From Nectonema munidae (taxonomy: Eukaryota > Nematomorpha > Nectonematoida > Nectonematidae), in contig JAUIRK010000641.1 of NCBI GenBank assembly GCA_030549495.1, positions 310,001 to 374,000 on the forward strand: a stretch of 64,000 nucleotides of DNA. The letters are read 5' to 3'. The notes below the pieces were generated by a model, which was not told the DNA's origin, did not search any database, and was given only the letters and a program-made list of their open reading frames with translations. Shown one piece after another: positions 34,201 through 49,200 of this stretch; position 1 is the first letter of the stretch, and every line of letters begins with the position of its first letter. The position numbers and the translations under genes are program-made.

Positions 34201-37200
34201 CACATATTCTGACATGATTTGTGTAACAAATCACTTTTAGAACGATAAAATATTATTACATATAAATTCAGGGGCGCATATCCTCAAAATTATTGGGGGC
34301 GAAATTTTTTTCTTGCAATTTTCAAAATTAGTGGTCTGGAAATACCACGGGAGACCAAATATTCAAGCCTTCTTTTAAAATAGAGTGTATTCAGCGCATA
34401 CCTAAAGTCTAAATTTATATTTTTTTTTACAAAATTGGTGAATTTAAATACTATACTTCCAGCGAAAATATTTTAATTAAATTTGCATATCGAATATAGT
34501 GCGCAGAAAAAATGCTCCCAATTAAAAAGTAGGAAAAAATGCCCCAATTTAAAATTAGGAAAAATGCCCCAACACAAAAAAATTCAAAAAATTATTAATT
34601 AAAATTTTTAAAAAAGATATCTCAAATAAAGATTTTTTTGTAAAAAAAAAGTTAACTTTTCATCTAAAACATTTAAAATTTAATTAAAGTAAGCTAGAAA
34701 ACTCAGCATACGACAATTTTTTAAATACAAATTTTTTTTTATAAAACAGCAAATATTTTTGGACTTTGTGTGTATCAGAACACTTGCTAAATATAATTTG
34801 TATTTTAACTGATTTTAAGAACACATTCCCACAAATCTGCACCTTTGCTTCAAGAACTTTATAAAGAAAAAACCCTATAGATTAAGAAATTTAGTCTTTC
34901 AAAACGGTACCAAAAAAAATATTTATATAATTAAAAAAAATCCTGAAAATCAAAAATTAGGGGGCATTTTTTCCTACTTTTTAATTGCGGCATTTATTTC
35001 GGGGGCATTTTTTCTGGAGGCATTTTTTCTGGGGGCATTTTTACCTACAACCATCGAATATACACTAGTATAAAAAATCCAAAAATGTTAGGAGGTGGAA
35101 TAGGCTTTTCATTTAAAAAATGAAGTAGTCTACCAGGCACTACTCCTATTACCTATTACTATACTCTATTATACTAATACTCTATTAACTATTTTTATTA
35201 TTTATTTTATCTTTTCCATCACTTTCAAATATTAATAAATAAAAACGATTAATTGTCCTATTTGATAGAGATGAATAAAGAAAAAAAATTCATGAGTGAG
35301 AATAATGAAAGTAGGGTGAAGCATGAAAAAATGATAGCTAAAAGAATATATGACAACAAGTACATGGACTACGGTTTCACGTTTGTTGAAGGACGCAACG
35401 GACAGTTGCCTCAGTGCGTTATTTGCCACAAAACGCTCAGTAATGTTTCAATAAAGCCTCATCAACTAAAGATGCATCTCTCCAATGTACACCCTGAGCT
35501 TGCTAACAGTAAGAGACAATTTTTTGAATCAAAAGCAAACTGTTTGAAGAAAATGAACATGGACCATCAAGGAAAATTTCAGAATGAATTAAGAGCAATC
35601 GTGCATTCATCGTATGCTGTTTCTCTTCTGGTAGCAAAGGCAAAGAAACCACATAGCATCGCAGAGACGCTCATAAAGCCGCGCCTCATCTCATGTGCTG
35701 ATATTTTGCTTGGCGAATCTGCAGTAGCGAAGATGAAACAAATTTCTCTATCCAACGATACCGTTAAGTCACGCATTTTTGATATGTCGTCCAATATCAA
35801 GTCGCAACTCTTGGCAAGAGTTAAATCGTCTCCTGTCTTAGCTATTTAATTAGATGAGTTTGTGGATGTGGCGAATTTGTCTCAACTAATTGTCTTTGTT
35901 CGTTACGTCTTCAATCAAAACATCGAAGAAGACTTATTATTTTGCCGCTCACTAGAAACAACAACTCAAGCTGTCGATGTCATGCAGATTGTTAACGATT
36001 TTTTTGAAAAGGAAGAATTGGACTGGGACAAACATGTCCATGCTTTCACAGATGGAGCTCCTGTTATCTTGGGTGTGAGGTCTGGATTTACGCAACTAGT
36101 GAAGCAAAAAAATCCTAAGGTGACACAGCACTGTATTATACATCGAGAAGCGCTTGCGTCAAGAACAATGACTCAACCGCTTAAAGAAGATGCGGCTATT
36201 AGGATTGTAAATTATGTTAAAGCAAGCGCTCTCAACTCTCGACTGTTTTGATGGTTGTGCCAGGATTTGGAATCCGACTACAAAGGACTCTTGTTTCACA
36301 CTTCTGTGCGTTGGCTGTCAAAAGATGATATGTTGAGTAGGCTTGTGCATTTGCTCTCTGAAGTGACACAGTTCTTGGAAGAAAGAAATAAAGATTTAAA
36401 AACTATTGTTTCTAATAAGGAATTCCAGTATAGGCTGGCATTTCTCGCAGATATGTTTTGTCATCTGAATGAGCTTAACTGAAAGCTACAGGGATCGGAT
36501 TGCAATATAATTGGGCATTGAGACAAAGTAAACGCTTTCGTCTCGAAACTTGATCTTTGGAGAGGAAAGTTTGAAAATGGCCGCAGTGCAAACTTTTTTT
36601 TCAACGTTGGCTCGAATCAGTGAAACTGCAGGTGGCGTCAGCGACGTACTTAAAAGCAACATCGTCATTTACCTCAACAGGCTTCTGGACGAGTTTAATC
36701 GCTATTTCTCTGACTTCAAGATCAATAACCCAATCCTCGTGTTAACAAGAGATCCATTCTGTTTCCAAGTTAATAACTTTCCAGAAGAAGCGGAGAACGT
36801 CACAGAACAGTTTCTTGATTTGATAAATGACTCATCAGCAAAGGCTGTTTTTGCAAACAAAAATCTAAACGCATTCTGGGCTACCATGCATGACTTGTAT
36901 CCGCGCGTTGCTTTGTCCGCTCTCACACTTCTAGTTGCATTTCCTTCGACGCAGTTCTTTCACTCGAGTCTGGGTTTTCAAGCATGGTTCAAATCAAAAT
37001 AAAATCGCGAAACCGCCTGATTGATCTTGAATCTGATTTGCGCTGCGCAATTTCAAAAATCAAGCCAAATATTGAGGCACTGGTCAATGCAAAACAAGTG
37101 CAGAAATCGCATTGAAACCGATGGTGTTGCATTTTTTCATTTTATTTTGCTAATAAATTGTGAAAAAATCTAATTGATATATATTTTATAATTATGAGAA

Positions 37201-40200
37201 ATGCCTCATCTTTTTAATACAGCGGTCTTCAATTAACTTTATTGATTTGATACTATATTCATGATGACGTTTGCTTTAAAAAAATAATCTCCAAATAGTT
37301 TTTAATTTAATACAAATAATATATCATACAAAAATATGTTTATAAGAAAAATAACGTTCATACTATGTTTGATAAAATAAATTTAGTATATAAACAAAAT
37401 TTCGAGTTTGTAAAATGACACAAAAAAGCAAAATGTATATTTACCCACTAAACACTGAATAGGTTAAAATTGATTTTTTTAGTGAACGATAACTGTGGTG
37501 GGAAATTGAGAGTTCGCTCACTAAAAAGTGGGGAATTATAGAAAAAAGGTTAAGAACCACTGTTTTAGAACTAAGTTGTTAATTCCATCCTGATAATTCT
37601 TAGTATTTAGAAGGCAATTTAACATATATCTTTAAAATGGTGTTGTAGAATAACTTATATTTTCTACACTGTTACATCCTGATCTCAATTCCTCGCTTCT
37701 TTACAAAAATTGCCATTGTATAAATTTACGCGAAGAATCTGGTGCTATAAAAATCATAAACTAGAAGATATAACTGACTTTCGAATCAAAGGCTAAACAG
37801 AAGAAAACACAATGATAACATAATTAGAATCTATTCAGTCATTTCAGGCCAAAAGTGACACAAATAAAATTCGTTTGCTTTAAGTTATAAAAAATATTAG
37901 AAAAAGATAAGCAGATGAAAAGTTTTCAAAAAGGGGCCCTTAAAGGGTTTAAAGATTAAGGCAAATGGCAAAAATGTTCTCACTTTGAGCATCGATTTCA
38001 CATCAATACTTGTCATATACGTCTTGCCATCTGTCCACTTTGAAAATTTGTTCTTCATTTCAGCAATTTCAATGCTGGTCAAGTTGATTGGAACATTGGA
38101 TTTGGACTTAGCATTCGCTTCCTCGCCCATCTGCTGTTGCAGAAACTGCTTCGCCGCTCTCACTTGCACTTCTCTGCATTAGCGTGAAGTAGAACTAAGA
38201 TCGTAGATATCTAATCCAGCTTACTTCTCTTCCATGCTCCACTTGAGTTCCTTACTCATGATCTCAGCGATTCTTTCTATTGATTCTTGACAAGAATGGA
38301 TGTTGAGGAACGCAAGCCGCGTCCTTCGAGCAATCACATCAACGATAGAGCATGCATACTCTTTGATCGCGTATTTCACCTTAAACAAAATAACACAACT
38401 ATGCATTTATCTTCTATGCTCAAGTCCTCCACACAACCTTCCCTTTTTATACATTAGAAATATAAAAAATATTTTCTTGGTGTTATAAAAAAGGATTTTG
38501 ATTCGATATATCAATAAATTAAAATCAACTCTTCTTCGTGTTAACAAGCATAATAATTACTATCTGATTATAATACAATGAAAATCAGAAAATTTGTATT
38601 AAAAAGCATTTATAAAAGCAGGTGATTTTTATTTTTGTAAAGTTCAAAATAGAGTAGACTGTCGTAGTTAAGCAGTTAAATATCCAATTAGTTGACACAA
38701 CTATCAAATTCAGGGGTAATGTAACGTTACCTCAACAATATTACAGGATAGAGCAGTGATTCCCAAATTGTGTGATTTCAAATTTATGCGAGCGATGAAA
38801 GAATTTATAGAAAATAGTGAATTTTGGTATGCCTAGGGATTTTGGAAAATTCATTTATATATTTTTATATAAGCATACGAACACATCCTAGCTAATAATC
38901 CTTTTATTAGATTTTTAAGAGGGTGTGATTATTGCTTCTTTTGATGTCCTGATACCATTCTTCATCTCCATACTTACAACACGGAGATATATGACTTTTC
39001 CCTGAGAGTATTTGCTTTTATGGAAATACTCTCTCAGTTTAAGCAAAGCTTTGTTTTGAACTGATAGATTATACTCATATAAAGATAGTATAATCTAGGG
39101 GCTAACAACAACAACAAATCCTAGCACTCTCCTAGCTCCGCTTAGCGTTAAATCCTTTGGTGGGTATGGATCATTGTTATTATATTTACGATTTAGTAGG
39201 TATCGATTGCAAAGATATTGGAGAGTGAAGGCCGAAGGGGTATTCATCGATGAAGGTCTTCTTTGAAATATCCTCTACAACTCAGTATTGTAAAATGCGG
39301 CATGATAAATGTCATGTTCTATATGAAAATGTAAATATTTTACAGATTTTTTATTAATTTATCTTTATTTTTAATAGCAGCTGAAAAAATAATAGTAATT
39401 TAGTAAGAAACAAGATATGTCACAAAGTCAATATTTTTTCTGAATGCGGCCCGCGTCAAAAAAAAGCCTGGACAACCCTACAAAGAATTTTTTAAAGTCT
39501 CTTTTATCGATAAAGGTATCCAAATTGAGAAGATAAAGCGGTTAAAATATAATGAATTATCGGTTTAATAAGGGATACAAAAAAAGAACACCAACTTTAG
39601 AAGAAAGGTAATTGTTTTCATAATAATGGCACAAATTTATGCTGAGATTAAAATTCTTAAAAAGAGTGTGAGTGAATTCCAAAAATATATAATTTGTGAG
39701 CATTTGTTGAGTACATGCGACAACAACACGCGTTTGAAGCACCGAAATTGATTATGTTGTTAAAGGTGTATAAATCACACATGGGTATTTTATTTATCGA
39801 TGAAGCTCTTTTCGAAATACCTTCTCGCTAAATAAAGTAAAGCTTAATACTTATAAATAAAAAAATTAAAATGAAACTTCTATTAAAAAAATGAACTTTA
39901 GAGATTTGAACCAATTACCAAATCAAAGAAAGGCCATATTCAGAGGAACGTGAGTTAATAAAGAAATAAAGGAAGATTAATTTAATCCATTCATAAATTT
40001 AAAAACAAAAAATCTCAAAATAATTTCAAAAAATTTATAAAAGTTAAAGAATAATCATAATAAAATATGTATAGATTGCAAGATGGCTGAACAAATTAAA
40101 AACTCTAAATAAAAGAAAACGCCATTTTAAATATCTTATAAGCTCTTTTAGAAAAATAATAATTATCTCATTATGCTAATAAACATACAAATAATATTTT

Positions 40201-43200
40201 TAAACATTGTTGAAAAAAGAAGAGCGAGAACATAAGCGTTATCAGTTAGAATGTCAAAAATTAAAAAACTTGATGAGATATATTATCGAAAAAGAAACAT
40301 ATTTACAAAACATTGGAAAAAGGCCGAAAAAGTAAAGTAAAATCCATAGGCAATAGCATGGAAAAACGCAAACCCGAATTAAAATTTTTAATATTTTCTC
40401 TGTCTAAAAGTAAGCTATACCGCCAAAAAAAAATAGGAACCCCTTGGTTGAAGTATCGATTCAAACCTGTTAGAGTAGCTCTTTTGAAAAATGTAATTAA
40501 AAAATATATTTTAAAAACATCAAAAATGAGATTCATAGAAGGGCAAATGTTTCAGAAACGCGAGCTACAAAATTTCGCGAGATAAGAAACGGATGAAGAA
40601 AATTGTTGGCCAAGTAGGTTGACAAGGTAAACGAATGATCAGATGACTACAACAATTTATGATATGATGATGATGGTCCACTTACATGAGGTTTATGGAG
40701 AGTATAAAATGACAAGAGAGTAGTAAATTAGGATTCTAACCTCAGCTTCGATGTAGGGATACTCTGAAGAGAGTTTTCTTCCAAGAATGGGCCATCGTTT
40801 TCCCGTTGTTTCCGCAAATTTTAAAACATCAAAAGCGGCGTCGCCATATGTACTTGCTAGATGCCTTGCCACCTAAACAAAGAGTACAAAAATTTTAAGA
40901 GAAAGAAAATAGTTAATTTATGGCATACACTTGTTTCTATGCCGTAATCTTGAACCAATTGAATGTACAGGTTTTTGTTGTAGTTATGCCCGCCATCCAA
41001 AACAAGGCCTTTCGTTTGACAATTGCTCAATTTGGGAGATAATTTGCAATGCTTGATAGAGGAGTCAATTGTTTCTTCGGCCATCGCGCGATACGTTGTC
41101 CATTTGCCACCTTTAAAATGTCAAGCATAAAACTAATTTGATTCGAAAATAAGGAACATATTTGGAAAGTTGTTTTAAAAAACTAAATTTTATACCACAA
41201 CATAGAAATCAATAAAAATGAGTGCGTTTCCAATGAGCGGATATTAAAAAAGATGATTAGGTGCACACAGAAGCCTCATTTTAGGGGTAGGGACTAGGGG
41301 ACAAGTCCTCCTACTTTTTTTAGCAGAATTATCTTTTTAAATCTTTTGTAAAAAGAGGTAGTTAAAACAAATTAAAAAAATTTACTCGTCCAACCCACCC
41401 CAATTTTTGAATAAAACAAGGTCCTTGAGTATATGAATAAGAATCATGTTAGAAAGAAGAGGATTTTTATATTGGAAGGGAAAAATAGGTACTAAGCCAT
41501 ATTCTCAAGAAATGTCTACACATAGCTTGCGAAGCATCTGTTCGAGTAAATAACATGTTGAGTACTAAACGTCCCACAACCGAATTATTACTTATCCTGC
41601 TATTCATTCAATTTTGTGTTCAATTACTATCAAAGTTGTCATATTCGTGAATAACAATATTTACTTGATTTTTCATCTAAATAGAAATATTTCAAGAATA
41701 TCAGATAAATATTTAGCAATTCTTCACCAAGGGAAACGAATAAAAATAGATCAGTCTAAAATTTTTTTTAATTTTTGTGAGACTTTCAAAACTTCAATCT
41801 GAGAATTAAATTAACAAAAAATCTTAAAAACATTTGAATTTCAACTTGTGGTTCGATGCGTCTATACTTTATTTAGATTTAACATAAAAAGGACATATTT
41901 AAAGAAAGAGGAAAAATTAATGTATATTTAATAATAAATAAGAAAAGAGAAATTTTTCTTTTGATGAAAGTATTCAATTACATGGCTTCATTGAAACTTC
42001 ACTAGTTTGATATTATAAGAATCAAAAAAAAATTTCTCGGTAATCATTAGAGTTCAAGGGTGTTAGTTAAAACTGTTTTAATAACCCAAGCGCCTAAAAA
42101 TACATGGTTGAAAGAAGAAACATTTGTATCACTAATAAATATAAAAAAAATTCTCAAGTGTTGGATGACACGTAAAAAGGAAACTTTTCTACTTTGTTAA
42201 GATGTGACTATTTTTTCAACAAAAGAAAAATAAAGATAATTTTCCATTCTACTAGTTTTGATTTTTAAGTTGGGAAAGAAATCCCGGTCGAAATCGTTTA
42301 TTAAAAAGTGATACCAATCATTCTAAATTGATTCGATTAACAAGAAAAAAAAGTCTAGATGTCTCAAAGAACTTTAGCAAGCGCATTTATTATTATTATA
42401 TGAGTAGATACTAAATTCAATAATTCGCTCAAAATCCGATTTTTAACGCCTCTATAATAAATACGCTTGTTAAAGGTCTTTGAGGCCGAAAATCTCGTTG
42501 TGCAAAATTAATATAGATAAGCATGTTCCTTTAAAGAGCTCGACGCATATGTATTTACACATACAATAGGTAGAGCTATTAATGGTCGACCCTCGCTAGC
42601 TCTCCTAATGGGCCAATGGAAGATGAGATGAGTAAGTAGAGCTCTTAAGAGGTGTATTCAAATGAAAGATATTTTAGGCGTAGATATTTAGAAATGAGCA
42701 TGCATAAGTCTGACAACAAATATTGAACAATAAATTAAAACGTACCTGCTATTGTGATAAGATTTGTGGGAGAAACTTCAATTATGTGATTTCGTGCTAT
42801 GCTCTGTGTGTCAGCTTTATTTGGATTTCTTACAAGAGGTCTGATGCCACTCCAAGCAGACTGCACATCTCCTCTTCTAACTAAAACGTAAAGACCTCAA
42901 AATAAACGTCATTTCTTTCATAAGAAGATAGTTTTCGAATTGAAAGAGCACACGCAAAGGATGAATAGTAATTCTAGGTTTTGCTAGATAAAGGCAATCC
43001 TAACCTTTTTGCCTATTTTTAAACTTACTAAAGGGGTCTTTAACAAACCAATTTTAAGTTATTATACTCGTCATCTATTTTTTCTATATAAATTCTATAT
43101 ATTATGGGCTTGAAAGAATACAAGCAAGAATATCAAATTCTTACGGCTTTTTTGGAATTAAAATGTTAATTAGTTGTTGTAAACCTTTAACTTTTAGCAG

Positions 43201-46200
43201 TCACAAAAAGACCTAAGCATAAAATAGTTTAGACCCTTTCAGTCAAAATGGGTCACGTCTGTAACACATCACATGAAAAAAAACCGTGTATTTTTAAGTT
43301 ATATGAAAACTCAGTAAAAAAGATATGCACAAGATAAGTTTTCAAAAACCAACGTCTAAAAGGGTTAAACAATTGAAAATGAAATAAATACTTAATTTGA
43401 TTCATAGGAATTTAATTATTCAATAGAAAGTAAATCTTTACCTCTCATTAGAGACTAGAATACTTACTCAACTATTTGTTAGTTCACTGTTGTTATCGAA
43501 ATGAAATAACCGCACGCCTTACTTATTTCATCCCCAGTTTTCGGAAAGAAAAGCTTCAACACTTTTGGAGAACTAAATTCAACAAGAATTACAAAGTAGG
43601 AACATAGATTTATATGTTCTCAAATATTTTATGAATTATGAACTTTGGGAAAAATACATCTTCTTCGATATATAATTTTTAAACATGCAGACCTCAAAAT
43701 ATTCAATTGAAAAATCAGCTACAATTAGCCTTGTTTGAGATCAATTATTATCTTCATTAAGTGACATTCTAATTCTAATTTTGATAAGTAAAAAAAACAT
43801 ATTTTTAGATATTTACAAGCGAATTTAGCTAACTGTAGAAAGATGGATTGTTTTAGGTTCCAGTAACTTACTGGATCATCATCTGTGCTGATGTATGATT
43901 CTCTGAAATATGCATATAGTTGTTCGTCGCAGGCGTACTAGACTTCTGGTTGTGTGAATGAAAAAAATTCCTGCTCTACAGATAGTTTCAACTCTGTATG
44001 CGGATTATCATATAATAGTGTTGCCTCGATAGGGAAGGTACTGTGGAGTTCAGTTCTTAGTTTCTCAAGAATCTCTGCCCGTTCTCCTGATGCAACCAGC
44101 GAAGCTTCCAGCTGCACATTACTGAGAGAATCAGATTTTGATTCTGATTTTGGCTTTCTTTAGTAATTCCCATTACGATTCTGGGAATTTCTGTGATTCT
44201 CATTATAAAAGGGAATTTTGGATTAGTGTTAGTGCAATCGTACATACACACATTTACATATACATTTTTGTGATTCTTGACACAAACTTTCCTATTAAAC
44301 ACAAAAAACACCTAGATACGCATAAACACAAATAAAAATACATATATACATACAACATACATATTGACCACCCAATCTATAAACTAAAGTACTTAAATCT
44401 AACAGGAGTATAACAGAAGAATCACGTCTAAAATTTGGGTTGTGTTCACAGAAAAATAGTAGTTATAAATTTATATTTGAAGGGACACAATGGACCATAC
44501 TGTTCATACGTGCTTAGAAAATAACATTGTTGTTGATAAGAGCTCTATTCTTAACTCCTCTGCCTGTGAGCGTGTTTCTTTTCCTCTGTTCACATTTCTA
44601 ATTTAATTTATTGTCTATATTTTTTTATTTTCATCTATCACAACCTTTAATAAAATTACGCCATCCAGATTGATAAACTTTGAAAGAGAGAGATACCCAA
44701 CTTTACGACGTTCTTTTTGCCCATCGTAAGAAAGCAAAGCAATTTGATCGTCTCCAACAATGAAACCATGATTTTTCAATATTTTAATTTTAATTATTTT
44801 TTGTATCTTTTAATAATTGTCAAAAGATAGTTGTCCTATTTTTAAAATTAAACATCTTCACGGTAATCAAGGCTTCTCAACCGTAAGTGAATCGCCCACT
44901 TTTGGGCGAAAATGGAATTCAGTTGGCCAATTTTCTTAGTATTGTATCTTATTCTTCTTCTTCGTCTACAAATTTCCTAAGTAGGGGGTCAGCGGCCATG
45001 ATCCGTTGTCTCCATTTTCATCTATTTTTAATTATATTTCTAATATATATTCGAAAACTCACTTTTACATAAGAATCTAATGAAGTCAGTATTTCAATCA
45101 AACTCAATATTTTTTCTAATTAGCTGAAAGATCCCTTTTTGTTCAAAATTGATCATTTGTTTGAGCTCAAAATGAAGGAATAAGTGATAGATCACTTTTA
45201 ATGTGATATGAAATCTATAAAAGCAAATTTCTAGAAGGAGTTTAATTAACTTAAGAAAAATGAAGAAAAAGAAAGTTTGAACTCCGCATTTTTATGTCAT
45301 AATGGACAATTTTAGAATTTTAATTAATCTGTGGTAGATTTAGACAAAAGGGTTGAGAAATCGTCGTTTAAATTATACCTCACTTTCTAAGCAGCAGCTA
45401 CAAGCAAATTCATAAAACGAGCTTTACGCACAACTCCTAAAACGACCTTTTTGGAACGTTTGTAAAATATCTTCGAAATATAATTAAGCGGGCCTAAATT
45501 GTATAGTAAAAAAATTTAATGGAAAGGGAAGAATAAAAAACCTTGTAGTTCTGGTGAGAGATAATTCTTTACTTCGTCAAGGATAAAACGTATTTCATCT
45601 TCACTTGGTATAGGATCGTGTGTGATTTTGCAGGCATTATCCGTTGTTCCTGAAAAAAGTTTCATCGAACAAAAATATGTTAGATGATGTATTCAAATGT
45701 AGAATAAAAAGAATTTTAAACAAAAAATGAAAATACAACACAATCAAATTTACCGTATACATTTGCGCATCATGCAACTTTTTACACATAATTTCAACTT
45801 TTATTGCGTGGTATCATACATGAGATACATTTTTACATTTTTAAATTTATTGAAACTATTATTATTTGCATTATTGAAAAAGACAAAATTAATACGCAAA
45901 AATTTATGCGAAATATGTAAAATGAAAGAATTCATACAGTTTAATTTTTTCAAAAGAAAATAACTGAATTAAAAAATTAAGGTTAGTGTGTAAAAGGTTT
46001 CAAAAAAACTTAATTTTCTATGGAATTATATAAAAAAGATTAAATTGGGGAATGAAAAGTCAATAACTAATGACTGGGAAAAAATAAGTACTGAAAGGAT
46101 TTTGAAAATTTACATAGAAATATTGGCTGATAAAAACAAGCTACTATAAAGTTGACCAACTTAAATAAGCCTACACTCATTTTATTTATAAAAGGGAAAT

Positions 46201-49200
46201 GAATGATGATGAACCATTTCAGGTAATAAAAAAAAACCTTACAAAACAGAAACAAGTTAACAGAAAAAAGTGTTTCTAAACTCCTAGTTTATTTTCTCGC
46301 ATATTGAAGGATTTTCTATCCAAAAATTTGCAACCATCATTTTTTCACATAATTAATTATTTTGTGGCATTTTTTATATTTAATTAAATTTATTATTATA
46401 AAGTTTAGAAACAGTTGAAATAAAGAAAATATTTCTTTGCATTGAATTTCTGACAAAATTCTTTTCTATCATTTGTTATAAGAGCAACCTATTTTTGAAA
46501 CTTTTGGTCGATACCTTTTTGGACCAGACATAGTGCCAATAAAATAGAAATGAAAAATAAAAGAAACGAACCTGCGATAGTCATATTTTGCCAAGGTAGA
46601 AAGAATATCACACGTCCGTCGCTTGTAGATGGATCCAAGAGACCCATATTTTCTGGACTAAGAATTTTTAAATCAATAAAAGCATTAAAGAGACTTATTA
46701 ATTGCTTTTTACCTTTCAATCTATCAATGAGTTTTTATATAACTTTAAAAAAAATTTATCCTTGGCAATTGTTTTGGAAAATGAATAGTCCAATATTCTT
46801 TAAGAATAAAATTTGAATTAACTTAAAATAGACGATTTTTATTAGGTGCGTCATGGCAAAAGATTATAAGGTTAAAATTTTAAAGATTTATCAAGGATGA
46901 AAACAAATTATTATCAAAAAAACAAAAATAAAATATATTTTTTAAGGTAAATATTAAAATAATTCTGAGACTGGGTAGATGATCTTAAAAGGTAAGTAAA
47001 TCTTTTATTTTGTAATTAACCCATTTTACTTCAAGCAACGTAGACGATTTTGAGGGTCAGTTATTAATCATATTTATAAGCTAATTTTAAAAACTTTGAT
47101 GTTGTCCTTCTAAAATTAAACATTAGAAAAGACTGGAAAATTTTTATGTTCAAAAACAGTGTTAGTAATAAAAAATTCTTCATTGTAGGTAAAGCACGTA
47201 TCAATTTATTTTACAGTTGAACATGATGGAATTAGCAAAAATTTCTAAGTTAGCATAGGAGTACTAGCATTCGTGTGATATAATATATCGCATATACTTC
47301 GTATATTTTACTATGGAATGCGTGTTCTACAAACATGGAGTTGATTATACACTAATATAAGGTTTAAAATATCACTTTCAAAAGACTTTAATTAATAAGG
47401 TGTTTTCAAGATAAAATATTTTTTTAAGTTTCCAATATTGACATAAAAACGATATTAATTTTTTAGAGAACTATTTTTCTCAAGCTTATATCTACAAAAA
47501 TAATAATTTTAAATACACAATTTATTTGGAGTGAAAACATAGCAATTTTGTGAACCAGGAAGAAATATGTATATTATATGTATGTATATCTTTATATGTT
47601 AGATATATTTTTCGAACATAAAAAAGTATACATTTTATTTCAAAGAAGAACGTTCAAATTTTGTTTTGCAATCTAGAACTCATTTTTCAGTTTTCCGTGA
47701 ATTATTTCAATGTAAATGATATTTTGTTTTAGGCTTATATAATAATCAGTGGTTAAAAATGTAGGTTACTATTTATAAAAATATTCATTAGATTTAACTT
47801 CCCTATTTGATAAAGCAACCAGAGACTAAAAATGAATTTCACTATAATTCATTAAATCGTATTAGAAAATAATCGAATTTAAAAATATTCGATATTACAT
47901 TTCGTTTCAATATTAACGTTATTCTAAAAACTGGAAGAAAAAATCTTGTAACTGTAGACAAAGCTTTTCAATGGAATGAAACAATAAGAAATACCTGTAG
48001 TAGTCAGGAAGAACTATGTGCACGCCAGAAGAAGGAGCACAAATTGGCTTGATGGTTTCGTCGTTCATTTTTCGAATAGAGTCCGTAAATGGGCCGGTGG
48101 CATTGATGATGCAGTCTGCCTTCACTTCAAATTCAGAGTCTAAAGAAAGAAGAGAAATGGGGACAAAGCGATAAAGAGATACGCAACGCATACTTGTTAG
48201 GAGATCCTTCACTTTAGCGCCAGAAAGGATTTCTCTTGCTTTATCATCTCCTTTACCGTGCACAATATTCTTGGTCAAGGAAAGAACTTCCGTGTGATTT
48301 AGGACAACAGCGCCGTAACGAACAGCGGTCAAGGCTATTGAAATGTTCATTCGGGAGTCGTTGTGCTGTCCGTCATAGTAGATGATGGCCCCGACCAAGC
48401 CCTTGTCTTTAAGCATGGGAAACACTTCGAGCGCTCTTTTTTTACCGATCGCATAACTCGAGATTAGACACTGCTTCCCAGACACAAAGTCGTACATTTT
48501 GATGCCAGCGTAAAAATAAGGAAACTGCCACCATCTAAAAACAAGAAGGGCGAATTGAAACAAGATATTAATAAAATCTTATACTTTAACACTTTAAAAA
48601 TTCATACTTCTAACAATATATAAAAATATATAATCATTGTAGTTTTTAAAAAAATGAAAACTTTAAAACACAGTTAACTACCACCAATCCGAAAATTCAA
48701 TACTTCGGCATTATTGTTTAAATAAAATCTTCTTATCGTTAATTAAAACTTCCTGCAAAATTTTGTTGCAATACTAAAAAAGTTGTGAATTAGATTACGT
48801 TCAGATAAAATGGTTTAAGCTTCGTGAAAGTTGCCATATCTGAATATATGATCTAAGAACAAATTAAAACGTTTCATGAGGAATTAAAATTAAAACATAA
48901 GCGTGAATATATTGAAGTTTGGTCAGACCGTTTTAAGGCAAAGCACGATTTAAAGTTTGGTCCAATTAGTGGCGTACGCCTTTCAGTGAATAAAGAAACA
49001 TATGTTAATTTGTTGCCGAATTTAGGAAATTTGTTTCTAATTATAAGAACATTTACAAGGCATACCAAACAGAATCGTATTAGAAATGTACGCCAAAGCA
49101 AGTGTCTAAAAACACTCATTAGAAGTACATCTCGAAAACACCCTCAAAAACGAATCCAGCTTAATTTAACATTTTTATAACTCTTTTCCTTTTATGAATA

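Noticed and set aside
40303-40585. Overlapping frames of 77 and 90 aa in GPD2 intron 11
   Set aside because: Composition is typical of AT-rich noise, no domain, and both strands are equally open.
42535-42660. GC-richer stretch as a promoter or small RNA gene
   Set aside because: No pol III boxes, core promoter motif or second copy in the window to support either.
48140-48193. Continuous coding across GPD2 exons 5 and 6
   Set aside because: The 54-bp stretch is in frame without a stop but encodes non-conserved residues and has good GTATGCG and TTTCTTTAG splice signals.
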